Shown here: positions 7,637 through 17,899 of the stretch, piece by piece
How positions within the stretch are numbered: position 1 is the first letter of the stretch
Layout: each line of letters starts with the position of its first letter
Source of the DNA: an uncultured Rothia sp.
GTDB taxonomy: Bacteria; Actinomycetota; Actinomycetes; Actinomycetales; Micrococcaceae
DNA: 64,000 nt
Reading direction: 5' to 3'
Assembly (NCBI GenBank): GCA_946221065.1
Contig: CAMIIO010000001.1
Location: forward strand, 186,001 to 250,000
Program-made: the position numbers and the translations under genes
Notes under the pieces: generated by a model
What the model was told of the DNA's origin: nothing
The model's input: only the letters and a program-made list of their open reading frames with translations
The model's database searches: none

Positions 7637-9985
7637 TTATTGTTGCTGGTCTGATGTAGCAACAGGGGTTGACTCGGAATAGTTTCCTGCTTGATCAACA
7701 GAGCGAACAAAATACCGTGCGCCGTCAACATGCGGGGTTTCAAACTGTGTTCCCGAAGTCACCGTAGCAATCACACGATCATCACGCAGCACCTGGTACG
7801 GCGTTGGATTCCAGGTCCCCGCATCCCACGTCAGCTTATCGTTCGTGCCATCAGTAGAGACCTTCAGATTCTTCGGTGCAGCAGTTGGAGTAATATCTCG
7901 TGGCTCATAGCGCACAAAACCTACCGTATCCTGGGTGCCGCTAGTACCCACAGACTTCGAAATATCTCCGCCAAACCACAAGACGCCAGTAGAATCAATA
8001 AATGATTCCCACACGCCGTTACCCTTCTGTCCACCCAAAGTAGGGTTGAAATCAGGTAGATACTGGCCAGATTTCTCGTCCCAGGCACCTACTAAGCGAA
8101 TATTATGAATATCGGTAGAAGTAGTCCACGGATCATTATGCTGATCCCCGCCCTCATACACCCAATCACCGCAATGGCAGGCACCGTAGATAATCTCATT
8201 CTTCTGATCCCGATATAAATCCTGGAAGTCCCCACCGGACTTAGTGATAGAGGATGACATTCGAGACAAATCACCCTTATTGTACTGAGCAATTAAATGT
8301 TCGGCACCGGCTGTCCACACAGACGTATCGGCGTCCTGAACATCAAAATGAAAACCATCCCGTTGCGCAGTAGGAGAATTTGGGTCTGCACGAGTCATAG
8401 ACAGCTTCCAGCTCCACGGCTGCTTCAACTTGCCATCAACGGTGTTAATATTGGCTAGCTTCCAGGAGCGCTCCCCTCGGTTCTGAGAAAAATAGCCGGC
8501 AGCATACACATTCTCGCCATCATCCCCGGCGGAAAGACCGTTAACGGTGCCGTTAAACTCCGGTTGCCAGCTCTTATCCGCGCTACCGTCATCCATCTTA
8601 AAACGAGCGGCATTGCGAGCATAAACAGGATAGGCAGAAGTATTGCCCGTAACGTGGGTGAACGAGCCACCAATGTACAAGAAGCCGTTCTTCTCTTCAA
8701 TAGTACGAACGCTCGTTACACCTGTGGTCAGTCGATTCTCTACCTTCCACTTGGTTTCCTGATCAATCTCACCGGTTACAGGATCCAACATCACAAAACC
8801 AGCAACGGGCTGATCATTGACCTCGGTGAACTCACCGCCCACGGCTAGTTTTCCGTTAGAAAGCCCCTCCAGCGACTTAATCTGGCCGTTAAACTTGGGC
8901 ATAAAACTGCGAACCAGCTCACCGGAGTGTACGTCATATCCGGTGAGGAATTTCTGATCCACTACCTCCCCGCTAGCGCTCACCACATTCTTGTAGTCGC
9001 CTCCGGTGAACACCGTATCGCCCACCTGCGTAATCGCCTGAACAGGAGTGTTCATCTCCCCACCAACAACGCCGGTGCTCGACTCAAGAGAGGTACGCCA
9101 CTTCATTTTTGCAGAGAAATTACTGGGTAACTGGCGCTTTTCAATAGCGGGCGAACCCGAATCCGCAATAGCGGTAAACCCGGCATTTTGTTGAGTGAGC
9201 TTGGGGCGAATAAACACCTGAGTAAATGCAATAGGGGAGTAACCCTGCGGAGACCACAAATAATCCGTAGGAGAAGTTGTTCCCCGCAGATAGAAACCAT
9301 AGCTAAAGCCATTGAGCCAATTAGTGCCCTTGGATGAATTGAAATGCAAGGTATTGTAGCGGTTATCGCCATCAACAATACGTCCCACGTTGGAAGCCTG
9401 AGTAAGGGTATAACCTCTCCCCGTAGGGTCCTCAATCTGAATATTTCCCCACTGTGCAGGCGCGCGAAGGGACCAACTCCAACTACCCGTATTCAGGCGT
9501 TGCGCATAAGCATTCTGCCACTGTGTTCCCGCAGAATTCATAGCACGCCTAAAACGCACGCCGTCGTCCAGAGAACTAGGTGCCTGGCCACCCAGCAGCG
9601 CATCCACCGTCTGAGAATCTACCTGCGCAGGAGTAAAAGCACCCGTACCGTCGGGGGTGGTTGCCACATCCCGGTTAGAGCCCCTGCCGTAATAGTTCTC
9701 GGACCAACCCTCACGGCCACGACCAATCATTACCCAGCCGCCGCCATTAGTTTCCTGATCGCAATAAAACTGCTGCGGTGCGCTCATCTGCGGAGTAAAC
9801 AGCCAGTATGTACCGGACTTAGCATCCGGCTTATTCTGCTTAATTTCAAAACACGACGCCGCCGCGCGCTCGCTCGATGACCCATCGGGGACGAACTCAG
9901 CGGCTCCCGCACCCGCCACGGGCAAAGAATAAGCCCCCAACGCCAGGGCAAGAGTGCTCACCAGCATATTTCGTGAAAACTTCAT
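7637..9985 (-). CDS. Secreted fibrinogen-like domain + propeller-like protein
   Basis: About 782 residues. A signal peptide (MKFSRNMLVSTLALALGAYS, ending near AGAGA) is followed at about residues 40-260 by a bacterial fibrinogen-like region: SCFEIKQ, SGTYWLFTP, FYCDQETNGGGWVMIGRG (the YCD and GGGW hallmarks) and a tail ending FTQVFIRPKL. Residues about 290-680 contain repeats of the type VGDTVFTGGDYKNV / NGKLAVGGEFTEV / GFLYIGGSFTHV, resembling delta-60-repeat beta-propellers. The last ~85 residues (APKNLKVSTDG ... YFVRSVDQAGNYS) look like a fibronectin-III-type module. There is no LPxTG or membrane anchor. I place the start at ATG 9983-9985; an in-frame TTG eight codons earlier overlaps the lipoprotein stop. 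The likely role is glycan or surface binding outside the cell. Confidence 0.82.
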   Translation of the reverse strand: MKFSRNMLVSTLALALGAYSLPVAGAGAAEFVPDGSSSERAAASCFEIKQNKPDAKSGTYWLFTPQMSAPQQFYCDQETNGGGWVMIGRGREGWSENYYGRGSNRDVATTPDGTGAFTPAQVDSQTVDALLGGQAPSSLDDGVRFRRAMNSAGTQWQNAYAQRLNTGSWSWSLRAPAQWGNIQIEDPTGRGYTLTQASNVGRIVDGDNRYNTLHFNSSKGTNWLNGFSYGFYLRGTTSPTDYLWSPQGYSPIAFTQVFIRPKLTQQNAGFTAIADSGSPAIEKRQLPSNFSAKMKWRTSLESSTGVVGGEMNTPVQAITQVGDTVFTGGDYKNVVSASGEVVDQKFLTGYDVHSGELVRSFMPKFNGQIKSLEGLSNGKLAVGGEFTEVNDQPVAGFVMLDPVTGEIDQETKWKVENRLTTGVTSVRTIEEKNGFLYIGGSFTHVTGNTSAYPVYARNAARFKMDDGSADKSWQPEFNGTVNGLSAGDDGENVYAAGYFSQNRGERSWKLANINTVDGKLKQPWSWKLSMTRADPNSPTAQRDGFHFDVQDADTSVWTAGAEHLIAQYNKGDLSRMSSSITKSGGDFQDLYRDQKNEIIYGACHCGDWVYEGGDQHNDPWTTSTDIHNIRLVGAWDEKSGQYLPDFNPTLGGQKGNGVWESFIDSTGVLWFGGDISKSVGTSGTQDTVGFVRYEPRDITPTAAPKNLKVSTDGTNDKLTWDAGTWNPTPYQVLRDDRVIATVTSGTQFETPHVDGARYFVRSVDQAGNYSESTPVATSDQQQ

Positions 9986-10002
9986 TTTCTGCGTATCTTT
10001 TC

Positions 10003-10797
10003 TTAGCAATCCGGATTATTGGGCAGCTGACGGGAAGCGATTTTCCACGTGCCGTCATCGTTGACCAAGGTGAAGAGGTTAAGGGAACGCTTGGCAGCTG
10101 CATCCGAGGTGAGGGAATTACCTGCACCGTCTTTCACCACAACATTGGAGGAATCTACACAAACTTCTAAGAGTTTGGCGGGCTTGCCATCTATCTGCAT
10201 ATCCGTGATCTTTGGTTCACCCACAAACTTGGGGGAGCCTTCCTGCGTCCACCCATTCACGCCAAATTCTAGGGCAGAAGCAGAAAACTCATCGAGAGCC
10301 GCCCCCGTTGCTATCTTGTTGATAGCTTCTTGTGTCTGCTCGGAAAGGTCTTTACTCTCTCCCTTGGGAGCGTCTTCGGGGGCTTCGGTTTCTTCGCCCT
10401 GGCCGGAGTCGTCGGTAGTGGTAGTGATCTCAACATGGCTGAGCACATCGTTAAACTGCGAATACACGTTCTCGGTTTGCTTAACGTCCTGATTATCTAA
10501 AGCAACAGGGGAGGCAGAGGCTAGCTCTGCGGGAGCATCCTCAAAATTCTCTGTACTATCTTCGGGCGCGGAGGAACTAGAATCTGTGGTCTCAGCAGAA
10601 GCGTTAGCGCCTTCACTGGACTTCTCTGTGGTGGAAGTAGAAGCGGAATGTGAACTATTAGCCGAAGCACTATGTGAAGAATCGGCAGAATCTTCAGAGG
10701 AAGAACAACCGCTCAAAAGTAAGGTGAGGGCAGTTACTGAAGAAAGTGTGGCGATAGCAAATTTCTGGTGTTGTTGACGATGAAAGATGGTACTCAT
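10003..10797 (-). CDS. Lipoprotein with Ser/Glu-rich linker, unknown function
   Basis: A 264-residue lipoprotein. The signal peptide ends in a clear lipobox (LTLLLSGC, Cys about residue 31). It is followed by about 100 residues of serine/threonine/glutamate-rich low-complexity sequence (SSHSASANSSHSAS), then a folded C-terminal domain of about 130 residues ending with VNDDGTWKIASRQLPNNPDC, the outline of an NTF2-like or DUF4878-type fold. That fold is inferred from strand pattern only. The gene ends 17 bases before the start of the fibrinogen-like/propeller gene, so the two are almost certainly co-transcribed and may act together at the cell surface. No enzyme motif is visible. Confidence 0.75.
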   Translation of the reverse strand: MSTIFHRQQHQKFAIATLSSVTALTLLLSGCSSSEDSADSSHSASANSSHSASTSTTEKSSEGANASAETTDSSSSAPEDSTENFEDAPAELASASPVALDNQDVKQTENVYSQFNDVLSHVEITTTTDDSGQGEETEAPEDAPKGESKDLSEQTQEAINKIATGAALDEFSASALEFGVNGWTQEGSPKFVGEPKITDMQIDGKPAKLLEVCVDSSNVVVKDGAGNSLTSDAAAKRSLNLFTLVNDDGTWKIASRQLPNNPDC

Positions 10798-11108
10798 CTC
10801 CCTCTATAAAGTTATGTGCGGTGATTACTTGTTTCCGCACTCAATGGCAGGTTGCCCCCAAGCAACTAATTGGCGGGGGTAATGATAATGGTAGGTCAGC
10901 TTGTTGTTGGTGAGTGAGAAGAATAGGGCGGGGAATCGTTCTTGAGGGATGTTGTAGGGCGTTTGGATATCTGTCTATAGAGCTGAGACAGACTAAATAT
11001 CTGAGCTGATTAGCGACGTCGTTAAAAATGTAGATGCTTACAGAGGAGAAAACCTCCGCCATAAAAATCTTGTACCCATTTTTGTAGCTAAGCGTGTCCC
11101 GAGAACAG
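10798..11108. other. Gene-free stretch upstream of the lipoprotein operon
   Basis: No reading frame here has family resemblance or a good ribosome site. The stretch separates the lipoprotein operon start from the terminator of the next minus-strand gene and presumably carries the operon promoter, which I could not pin down. Confidence 0.45.
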
Positions 11109-11148
11109 AATTTCCCTCGAACCTCAGACACTAGGTTCGAGGGAAATT
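11109..11148 (-). terminator. Terminator of the second fibrinogen-like/propeller gene
   Basis: A perfect 16-bp inverted repeat (11109-11124 and 11133-11148) with an 8-base loop, 50 bases past the stop at 11199. The outer arms are AATTT/AAATT, so the hairpin can end transcripts on either strand. Confidence 0.78.
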
Positions 11149-11198
11149 ACTACATCAATGTACGTCTTCCAGTACAACTACGATGGGCTATACCAAGG

Positions 11199-13674
11199 CT
11201 AGTTCTTTCCCTGCGTTATGGACGTCATGGAAGTTGAGTCAGGAGTTGGCTCTGGCGAAGGATGAGAACCGTTGTTACTTCCTGATCCCGGACGCACCGG
11301 AAGAGTTTCAGCTACTGCTACGGACGTAGAAGCGGAAATATTTCCCGCCTGGTCAGCTGCACGCACAAAGTACCGTGCGCCGTCAGCATGATCCACGCTG
11401 TAGCTAAGGCTCTCGGTGGAGGCAATCACCTTGTTATCACGGATAATCTGGTAGGTTACATCCGGCTCGCCCGAGGCGGCCCAGGTGAGCTGATCCTTGC
11501 CGGAGTCAGATTTAACACTCAACTGAGCAGGAGCGGCGGGAGCGACGGCGTCACGCGGGGCAAAACGGGCGAACCCCACGGTTTTTTGCGCGTATCCCTG
11601 CACACCCATCGAACGGTTGATATCGCCACCAACCCACAGCACACCATTGCTATCGGTAAAAGAATCCCAGACACCGTAACCATTGCGACCCGAAAGTTGC
11701 GGGTTAAAGTCTGGAAGCTGGCGTCCCGTCACGGGGTCCCAGGCACCGATGAGACGAATCTGATTCATATTAAAGAAAGACTTCTGAGTATGAGGAGCAC
11801 GCCATTCCGTGGCGCCCTCATATACTGCTTCGCCACAGTGGCACGAAGCAAAAAGCACATCGTCGTTGAGTGAAAGGCTCTGGAAATCTCCGCCACCGCG
11901 AGTAATAGCAGAGTACTCCCGACTGAAATCTGCAGTATTGTATTTCGACAAAATATGTTCCGAACCGCCGGACCAAACCGCCCCGGCAATACCCTGCACC
12001 GCATACTGGTAATCATGATTTACCACCCCGTAACGGACGGGATCCGAAGTAATGAGTTGCCAAGGCGCTAAACGCCTACCATCGGTAGAGTTCATTGCCG
12101 CAAGACGCAAGGTGGATTCACCGTGCAAAGTGGAGAAAAAACCTGCGGCATACACGGCACTATCGTCGGGGGCGGTGCTCAAACCATTGACCGATCCATT
12201 AAACTCCGGGCGCCACTGGCGATCCACGCGGTTTACCGATAAATCAATACGTGCCGCATTACGAGAATACGTGCGATAAGAATCGCCGGGGTTCGTCAAA
12301 TGGGTAAACAGGCCACCGATGTACAAGTAATTTCCGGCGACCAATAAATCGTTCACCTTCACAACGCCCACCGAGGTAAGGTTCTCCAGCTGAGTGCTGA
12401 GTTCCTTATCAATCTGACCGGTTGTAGCATCCAAAACCACAAATCCGGCATGCTTTTCCCCATTGACCACCGTGAACTGGCCGCCTACCGCAATACGATT
12501 GTTGGGAAGAGCGGCAACAGCCTTCACCTGGTTATTAAAACTAGGAGCAAAAGAACGAACCAGCTCACCAGTATCCACATCAAAACCAGCCAAGAACTTC
12601 TGATCAACGCGCTCACCGGTAGAGGCCTTCTCTACATACTTGAAGTCACCGCCGGAAAACACCGTATTACCCACCTGAGTAAATGACTGCACCAACGAAT
12701 TATCAATATTGCGCACGCCCAGTGCCGGACTCATCTGCGGTACGCCAATTGACCTTCTCGCTCAGACTCTGCGGCATAGCACGCTGTGTTTTCTCTGCAC
12801 TACCCGAATCCGGAGTCTGGGCAAAACTAACATTTTGCTGTGTAAGCTGCGGCTTGATAAATACCTGAGAGAAAGGAAGTGCGCCCGCGCCACCCTCTGA
12901 GGGAGTCCACAGATAAGAATCAGCGGCAGGGCTACCCTTTACATGAGGACCAAAACCAAAGCCAAACTGCCAGTTCATATCTTTACGGTCCTCAAAACGA
13001 AGAGTGTAGGAGGAATTCCCATCCATACGAATAATGTTATTACTATCCGATTTAGTAACACTTTCCCCCGGCTTATCGCTCTGCGAAAATTGGAAGTCAG
13101 TATACGGGGCGTACTTAGAAAACTTCCAAGACCAGCGCTCACGCTGCTGTGGTTTGAACGACACCGACTGAGTAACCGAACCCGCCCGGTCCATAGCACG
13201 TTTAACCAACATCCCATTGGGCTGATCGGATAAACGCTCATTGTTCATCAGCTGATCAATACTCTGCGAAGAAAGCTGAACCGGACGGAAAGCCTCTTCA
13301 CCTGAAGGATGGTTCACGAGCTCCTGGGGATCCCCCTGGCCGGCATACTGCTCGGTCCAACCCTCACGGCCCCGGCCAACTATCACCCAGCCACCACCAT
13401 TAGTTTCCTGGTCACAATAAAACTGTGCCGGCGCGTTCATCGCGGGAGTATAAAGCCAATACGTGCCCGACTTCGATTCTGGATCAAGCTGCTTAATCTC
13501 AAAGCACGATGCCGCTGCGCTCTCACTCGATTTACCGTCTACCCGAGGCGCTTCGATTGAAGACTGCGCGGCGTCGTCAACAGCGCCAGCCGGTGAAAAA
13601 GGCACTAAAGAGCCCAGCATAAGTACTGAGCCGATTGCTGAAAATACCTTCTTTTTGTGCGAGGTATTAGACAT
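11199..13674 (-). pseudogene. Second fibrinogen-like domain/propeller protein, split by a frameshift
   Basis: A tandem paralogue of the 7637-9985 gene. The first frame (13674 to 12703) encodes a signal peptide and the fibrinogen-like region (SCFEIKQLDP, SGTYWLYTP, FYCDQETNGGGWVIVGRG) and stops soon after VNWRTADESGTG. The second frame (about 12720 to 11199) resumes at VRNIDNSLVQSFTQVGNTVF, matching the paralogue's AITQVGDTVF region, and continues through the propeller and C-terminal module to a Pro/Ser-rich tail. Loss of one base in the short run ACTGGGCG near 12712-12722 explains the break. The start is ATG 13672-13674 with GGAGG six bases upstream. It may be a true pseudogene, a phase-variable gene, or a sequencing error. 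Apart from the shift, both halves look well preserved. Confidence 0.8.
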
Positions 13675-14173
13675 CAATGTCCTCCATATATTCTGGTGCA
13701 AAGTGGCGTGCTATATTTCCGCTTCGCTTGCGATAGCGAATTTCTCCTGGAAATATGCGATTGACCCCTATCTTTGCAACGTGCGAAATCAAGTTTTGAG
13801 AAGAAACACCGCATGTGGGGCAGAGAGCGTTTCTAGTAGACGGCTTGGCTAAGTTTGTGGGCTATTCACCCAAAACAGGGCGGTGGCTAGGAGGCTTGAC
13901 CGCAATGCAGGCTGTCTTGTTCGATGGAAAATGCAGTAAAGCAACAATCTCGACTAAAAACGTCGCGAAACTTTTGCTAGGTTTTTTTCTTACTTGACGC
14001 TTTATGACACCAGCCCGACGAGAACCGGCGGCAAGGAATCAGCCGAATAATTACTCAGCTCAAACGCAGCTCTATGAGATAATAGGCAAGCACTTTTTCA
14101 GCTATTCTTAGCCGTCTTACGCGTTCTCTACGGCACCTCCGCCCACACCAACCTGGGCAGAAAGAAGCTTCGT
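13675..14173. other. Divergent intergenic region before mfd
   Basis: About 500 bases with no supportable gene between the minus-strand fibrinogen-like gene and plus-strand mfd. It contains a nested inverted repeat (13713-13756, listed) near the minus-strand gene. GATAAT near 14087 could be a -10 element for mfd, with no convincing -35. Confidence 0.4.
13713..13756 (-). promoter_or_regulatory. Nested hairpin in the leader of the second fibrinogen-like gene
   Basis: An outer inverted repeat ATATTTCC/GGAAATAT (13713-13720 and 13749-13756) encloses an inner one, TTCGCT/AGCGAA (13723-13728 and 13735-13740). It lies about 40-80 bases upstream of the ATG at 13674. It could be an mRNA leader structure or an operator for a dimeric regulator. 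Confidence 0.4.
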
Positions 14174-17100
14174 ATGTCTTTGTTGGGTCTTTCCGCTCTT
14201 CTACGTAACGAACCGAGCTTTGCCCGCATCTCCGCAGCTGCACAGCTTCCCGCCACCGAGCGAGCCGCCGAGCTCATGATTGGAGCCGTTGACGGCGCCC
14301 GCTCGGTACTCGTTGCAGAAATTGCTGAGCGCGTGCGGGAGAACGCAGGAAACAACGCCACCGTGCTAGCGGTAGTTGCCACCGAACGAGAAGCCGAAGA
14401 CCTCACCACGGCACTGCACTCCTTCGTGGCAGCGAAAGACGTTGCGCTTTTCCCCGCCTGGGAAACCCTGCCGCACGAACGTCTCTCCCCTCGTTCAGAT
14501 ACCGTGGGGCAACGTCTTACCGTGCTACGCAACCTAGCTCAAGAAACCGCGCCGCGCGTGGTAGTAGCGCCGGTGCGCGCCGTCTTACAACCCATGGTTG
14601 CCGGACTGGAAAACATGGAACCGGTTCACCTGAAAGTGAGGGAGGACCGGGACTTCGACGAGGTGGTTAAAGCACTCTCTAACGCCGCCTACTCCCGCGT
14701 AGATCTCGTCTCAAAACGCGGCGAGTTTGCTGTGCGCGGTGGCATTCTGGACGTCTTCTCACCCGTAGCGGATCACCCGGTACGCGTGGAATTCTTCGGC
14801 GACGAAATCGAGAATATGCGCTGGTTCTCGATAGCAGACCAGCGAACCGTGGGCAATGCAGTACCGCCTCAAGAAATCACTGCCCCACCCTGCCGCGAAC
14901 TGCTCATTACCCCGCAGGTAATGTCCAAAGCCGCCAAGCTCAAGGGCGAATACCCCGGCGCAGCCGCTATGCTAGAGAAAATCGCCGGCGGCATATACAC
15001 CGAAGGCATGGAATCACTCACCCCGCTCCTGGTAGAGCACATGATTACCCTGCTCGACGTGCTCCCGCAGGGCTCGCTACCCATCATTCTCGAACCGGAA
15101 AAAGTACGCGCCCGAGCAGCAGATTTGGTAGCCACCAACGAAGAATTTCTGCTCGCCGCCTGGGAGTCTGCTGCCGATAACAGCAAAGCACCTATTGACC
15201 TCGGTCAAAACACCTCCGGCTTTGCCGCCGGATCCTTCCGTACCGTAGCCCAAACCCGCGAACAAGCCTTACACGCCGGCTTCGGCTGGTGGGGAATCAC
15301 AGCCTTAGGCGTAGACGACGCCGTAGAAAACGACGTCGATTCCCTCACCTTCAACGCGCGCGTTCCGCACGCCTACGCCGGCAACGTCTCCGAACTGCTC
15401 GAAGAAGTCGGCAAAAAAGTACGCGACGGCTGGAACATGATCGCAGTGACAGACGGCCCCGGCCCCCTCACCAGGCTCATCTCGGTGTTCCAAGAGGCAA
15501 ATATTCCCGCTGCCCGCACCGAAGACCTCGCCACCGCCCCGGACCCTGGCATCATCGAGATGACCACCGCCTCCGCCGGACGCGGCTTCATGATGGACGA
15601 CGCAAAAATCGGTTTTCTCACCGAAGCAGACATCCTCGGACGCTCCTCCGCCTACGCATACCGAGACGCAAAAACCGCAAAACTCCCCGTGCGACGTCGT
15701 AAAAACGCCGTGGATCCCATGTCCCTTAAAACCGGGGATTACGTGGTTCACGAACAGCACGGCATCGGGCAATTTATTGAGCTTGTACAGCGTCCCATCG
15801 CCGGAGCCATGATTAAACCCGGCCAGCCCAAACCCATGAAGGAATACCTGGTTCTCGAATACGCCGCATCCAAGCGTGGCGCGCCCAAAGACCGGCTCTT
15901 TGTACCCACAGACCAGCTAGACCAGGTATCGAACTACGTGGGTGGAGACGCCCCGGCACTGTCCAAAATGGGCGGATCCGACTGGGCAAAGACCAAGTCT
16001 CGCGCTCGCAAGGCTGTTAAAGAGATTGCCTCGGACCTCATTAAGCTGTATTCGGCGCGGCAGGCATCGCGCGGGCACGCCTTTGGTAAAGACACCCCGT
16101 GGCAACACGAACTGGAAGAGGCTTTCCCTTACAACGAGACGCCAGATCAGCTCTCCGCCATCAACGAGGTCAAAGCGGATATGGAGCGGGAGGTTCCCAT
16201 GGATCGCCTAATCTCCGGCGATGTGGGCTACGGAAAAACCGAGATCGCCGTGCGTGCGGCATTCAAGGCAGTCCAGGACGGCAAACAGGTGGCGGTTCTC
16301 GTACCCACAACGCTTCTGGCACAGCAGCACTTTGAGACTTTCAATGAGCGATTCTCCGGATTCCCCGTGCGAGTCAAGGTGCTCTCGCGTTTTCAGTCCA
16401 AGAAGGAATCTGAGGAAACCCTGGAGGGGCTGAAGAACGGTTCGGTAGATGTAGTGATTGGTACGCACCGGATTCTCTCGCAGAGCACTCAATTTCGTGA
16501 TCTCGGCCTGGTGATTATTGACGAGGAACAGCGCTTTGGTGTGGAGCACAAGGAAAAGCTCAAGCAGATGCGCACCAATGTGGATGTGCTGGCGATGTCC
16601 GCAACGCCGATTCCTCGCACCCTTGAAATGTCCCTGACGGGTATTCGTGAAACCTCCACGCTAGCTACCCCGCCCGAGGAACGACACCCCGTGCTCACCT
16701 TTGTGGGTGCGCGCACCGAGAAGCAAATCAGCGCGGCGATTCGCCGCGAACTCATGCGTGAGGGACAGGTCTTCTTTGTTCACAACCGTGTTTCCTCCAT
16801 CGAGCGGGTTGCCTCGGAGATCCAGCAGCTCGTGCCGGAGGCGCGTATCGCCGTCGCCCACGGCAAGATGAGCGAGTCTCGACTGGAACAAATCATTGTG
16901 GATTTCTGGGAACGGAAGTTCGATGTACTGGTCTGCACCACCATCGTTGAAACGGGACTGGATATTTCCAACGCTAATACCCTAATCGTGGATCAGGCGC
17001 AGAACTATGGGCTCTCGCAGCTTCACCAGCTACGTGGCCGTGTGGGTCGTGGCAGGGAACGCGCCTACGCCTACTTCCTGTACCCGGCAGAGAAAATGCT

Positions 17101-17791
17101 GGGTGAGGTTGCCCTAGAACGCCTCAAGGCAGTTGCTACCCATAATGAACTCGGCGCGGGTATGCAGCTTGCCATGAAGGACCTAGAAATTCGTGGTGCC
17201 GGAAACCTACTCGGCGGTGAACAGTCCGGGCACATCGCCGGGGTCGGTTTTGACCTTTATCTACGCCTGGTAGGTGAGGCTGTTGCCAACTTTAGAGGTG
17301 AGCACGAGGACGCCGCACCGGCAGAAATCAAGGTGGATTTGCCGGTGAATGCGCACCTGCCGCACGACTACGTGGATTCGGAACGTTTACGCCTTGCCGC
17401 CTACCGTCACATAGCGCAAGCGACGACGCCGGAGGAGTTGGCGGAAGCCCACGAAGAGTTAGTGGATCGTTACGGCCCGGTACCCGAAGCTACCGAGAAC
17501 CTCTTCCGCATTGCGTCCTTACGCTTGCGTGCGCGTGCCGTGGGGCTGAGCGAGATTGTGGCGATGGGGCCAAAGGTGCGCTTCTTACCTGCCAACGAAC
17601 TGCCCGAATCTAAGCAGATGCGGTTGAATCGGATGTATCCCGGCACTTTGTACAAGCAGATTCCCGGAACCGAAAACTGGCAGCTTCTTGTACCGCGCCC
17701 TAAGACGGCAAAAGTGGGTGGGAAGGATTTGCAGGATGAGGCGATGGTGGAGTGGACCAATAACTTTATCAAAGCAATTTTTGAAAGCTAG
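14174..17791 (+). CDS. mfd: Transcription-repair coupling factor Mfd
   Basis: A 1205-residue, full-length Mfd. It recognises RNA polymerase stalled at DNA lesions, pushes it off using ATP-driven translocation, and recruits UvrA. Residues about 1-350 are the UvrB-homology module; the RNA-polymerase-interacting CarD-like domain begins near residue 520 with DYVVHEQHGIGQF. The superfamily-2 motor has Walker A SGDVGYGKTE near residue 685, the DEEQRFG box near 782, the SATPIPRTLEMS motif III, and the QLRGRVGRGRERAYAY motif VI. The C-terminal TRCF domain follows. The start has a purine-rich AGAAAGAAG upstream. A bidirectional terminator follows 55 bases after the stop. Confidence 0.97.
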   Translation: MSLLGLSALLRNEPSFARISAAAQLPATERAAELMIGAVDGARSVLVAEIAERVRENAGNNATVLAVVATEREAEDLTTALHSFVAAKDVALFPAWETLPHERLSPRSDTVGQRLTVLRNLAQETAPRVVVAPVRAVLQPMVAGLENMEPVHLKVREDRDFDEVVKALSNAAYSRVDLVSKRGEFAVRGGILDVFSPVADHPVRVEFFGDEIENMRWFSIADQRTVGNAVPPQEITAPPCRELLITPQVMSKAAKLKGEYPGAAAMLEKIAGGIYTEGMESLTPLLVEHMITLLDVLPQGSLPIILEPEKVRARAADLVATNEEFLLAAWESAADNSKAPIDLGQNTSGFAAGSFRTVAQTREQALHAGFGWWGITALGVDDAVENDVDSLTFNARVPHAYAGNVSELLEEVGKKVRDGWNMIAVTDGPGPLTRLISVFQEANIPAARTEDLATAPDPGIIEMTTASAGRGFMMDDAKIGFLTEADILGRSSAYAYRDAKTAKLPVRRRKNAVDPMSLKTGDYVVHEQHGIGQFIELVQRPIAGAMIKPGQPKPMKEYLVLEYAASKRGAPKDRLFVPTDQLDQVSNYVGGDAPALSKMGGSDWAKTKSRARKAVKEIASDLIKLYSARQASRGHAFGKDTPWQHELEEAFPYNETPDQLSAINEVKADMEREVPMDRLISGDVGYGKTEIAVRAAFKAVQDGKQVAVLVPTTLLAQQHFETFNERFSGFPVRVKVLSRFQSKKESEETLEGLKNGSVDVVIGTHRILSQSTQFRDLGLVIIDEEQRFGVEHKEKLKQMRTNVDVLAMSATPIPRTLEMSLTGIRETSTLATPPEERHPVLTFVGARTEKQISAAIRRELMREGQVFFVHNRVSSIERVASEIQQLVPEARIAVAHGKMSESRLEQIIVDFWERKFDVLVCTTIVETGLDISNANTLIVDQAQNYGLSQLHQLRGRVGRGRERAYAYFLYPAEKMLGEVALERLKAVATHNELGAGMQLAMKDLEIRGAGNLLGGEQSGHIAGVGFDLYLRLVGEAVANFRGEHEDAAPAEIKVDLPVNAHLPHDYVDSERLRLAAYRHIAQATTPEELAEAHEELVDRYGPVPEATENLFRIASLRLRARAVGLSEIVAMGPKVRFLPANELPESKQMRLNRMYPGTLYKQIPGTENWQLLVPRPKTAKVGGKDLQDEAMVEWTNNFIKAIFES

Positions 17792-17846
17792 CTTGGCTCG
17801 ATGCTCACCATGAGTATAAGCCGGTGACGACTCACGAAGGCACCAA

Positions 17847-17885
17847 AAAAGGGTTGCTACCCCTGCGCGGGGTAGCAACCCTTTT
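17847..17885. terminator. Bidirectional terminator between mfd and a convergent small gene
   Basis: A perfect 17-bp inverted repeat with a 5-base loop, AAAAGGGTTGCTACCCC and its complement. It has an A-tract on the left and TTTT on the right, so it serves plus-strand mfd and the minus-strand gene ending at 17900. Confidence 0.92.
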
Positions 17886-17899
17886 CTGTCGAGAAAATT

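Noticed and set aside
11133..11148. tRNA T-arm-like GGTTCGAGGG
   Set aside because: It is one arm of a perfect 16-bp terminator hairpin and no acceptor or anticodon stem can be built around it.
14055..14532. Minus-strand frames opposite the start of mfd
   Set aside because: Arg/Ser-rich shadow translations of the mfd coding strand with no ribosome site or family resemblance.
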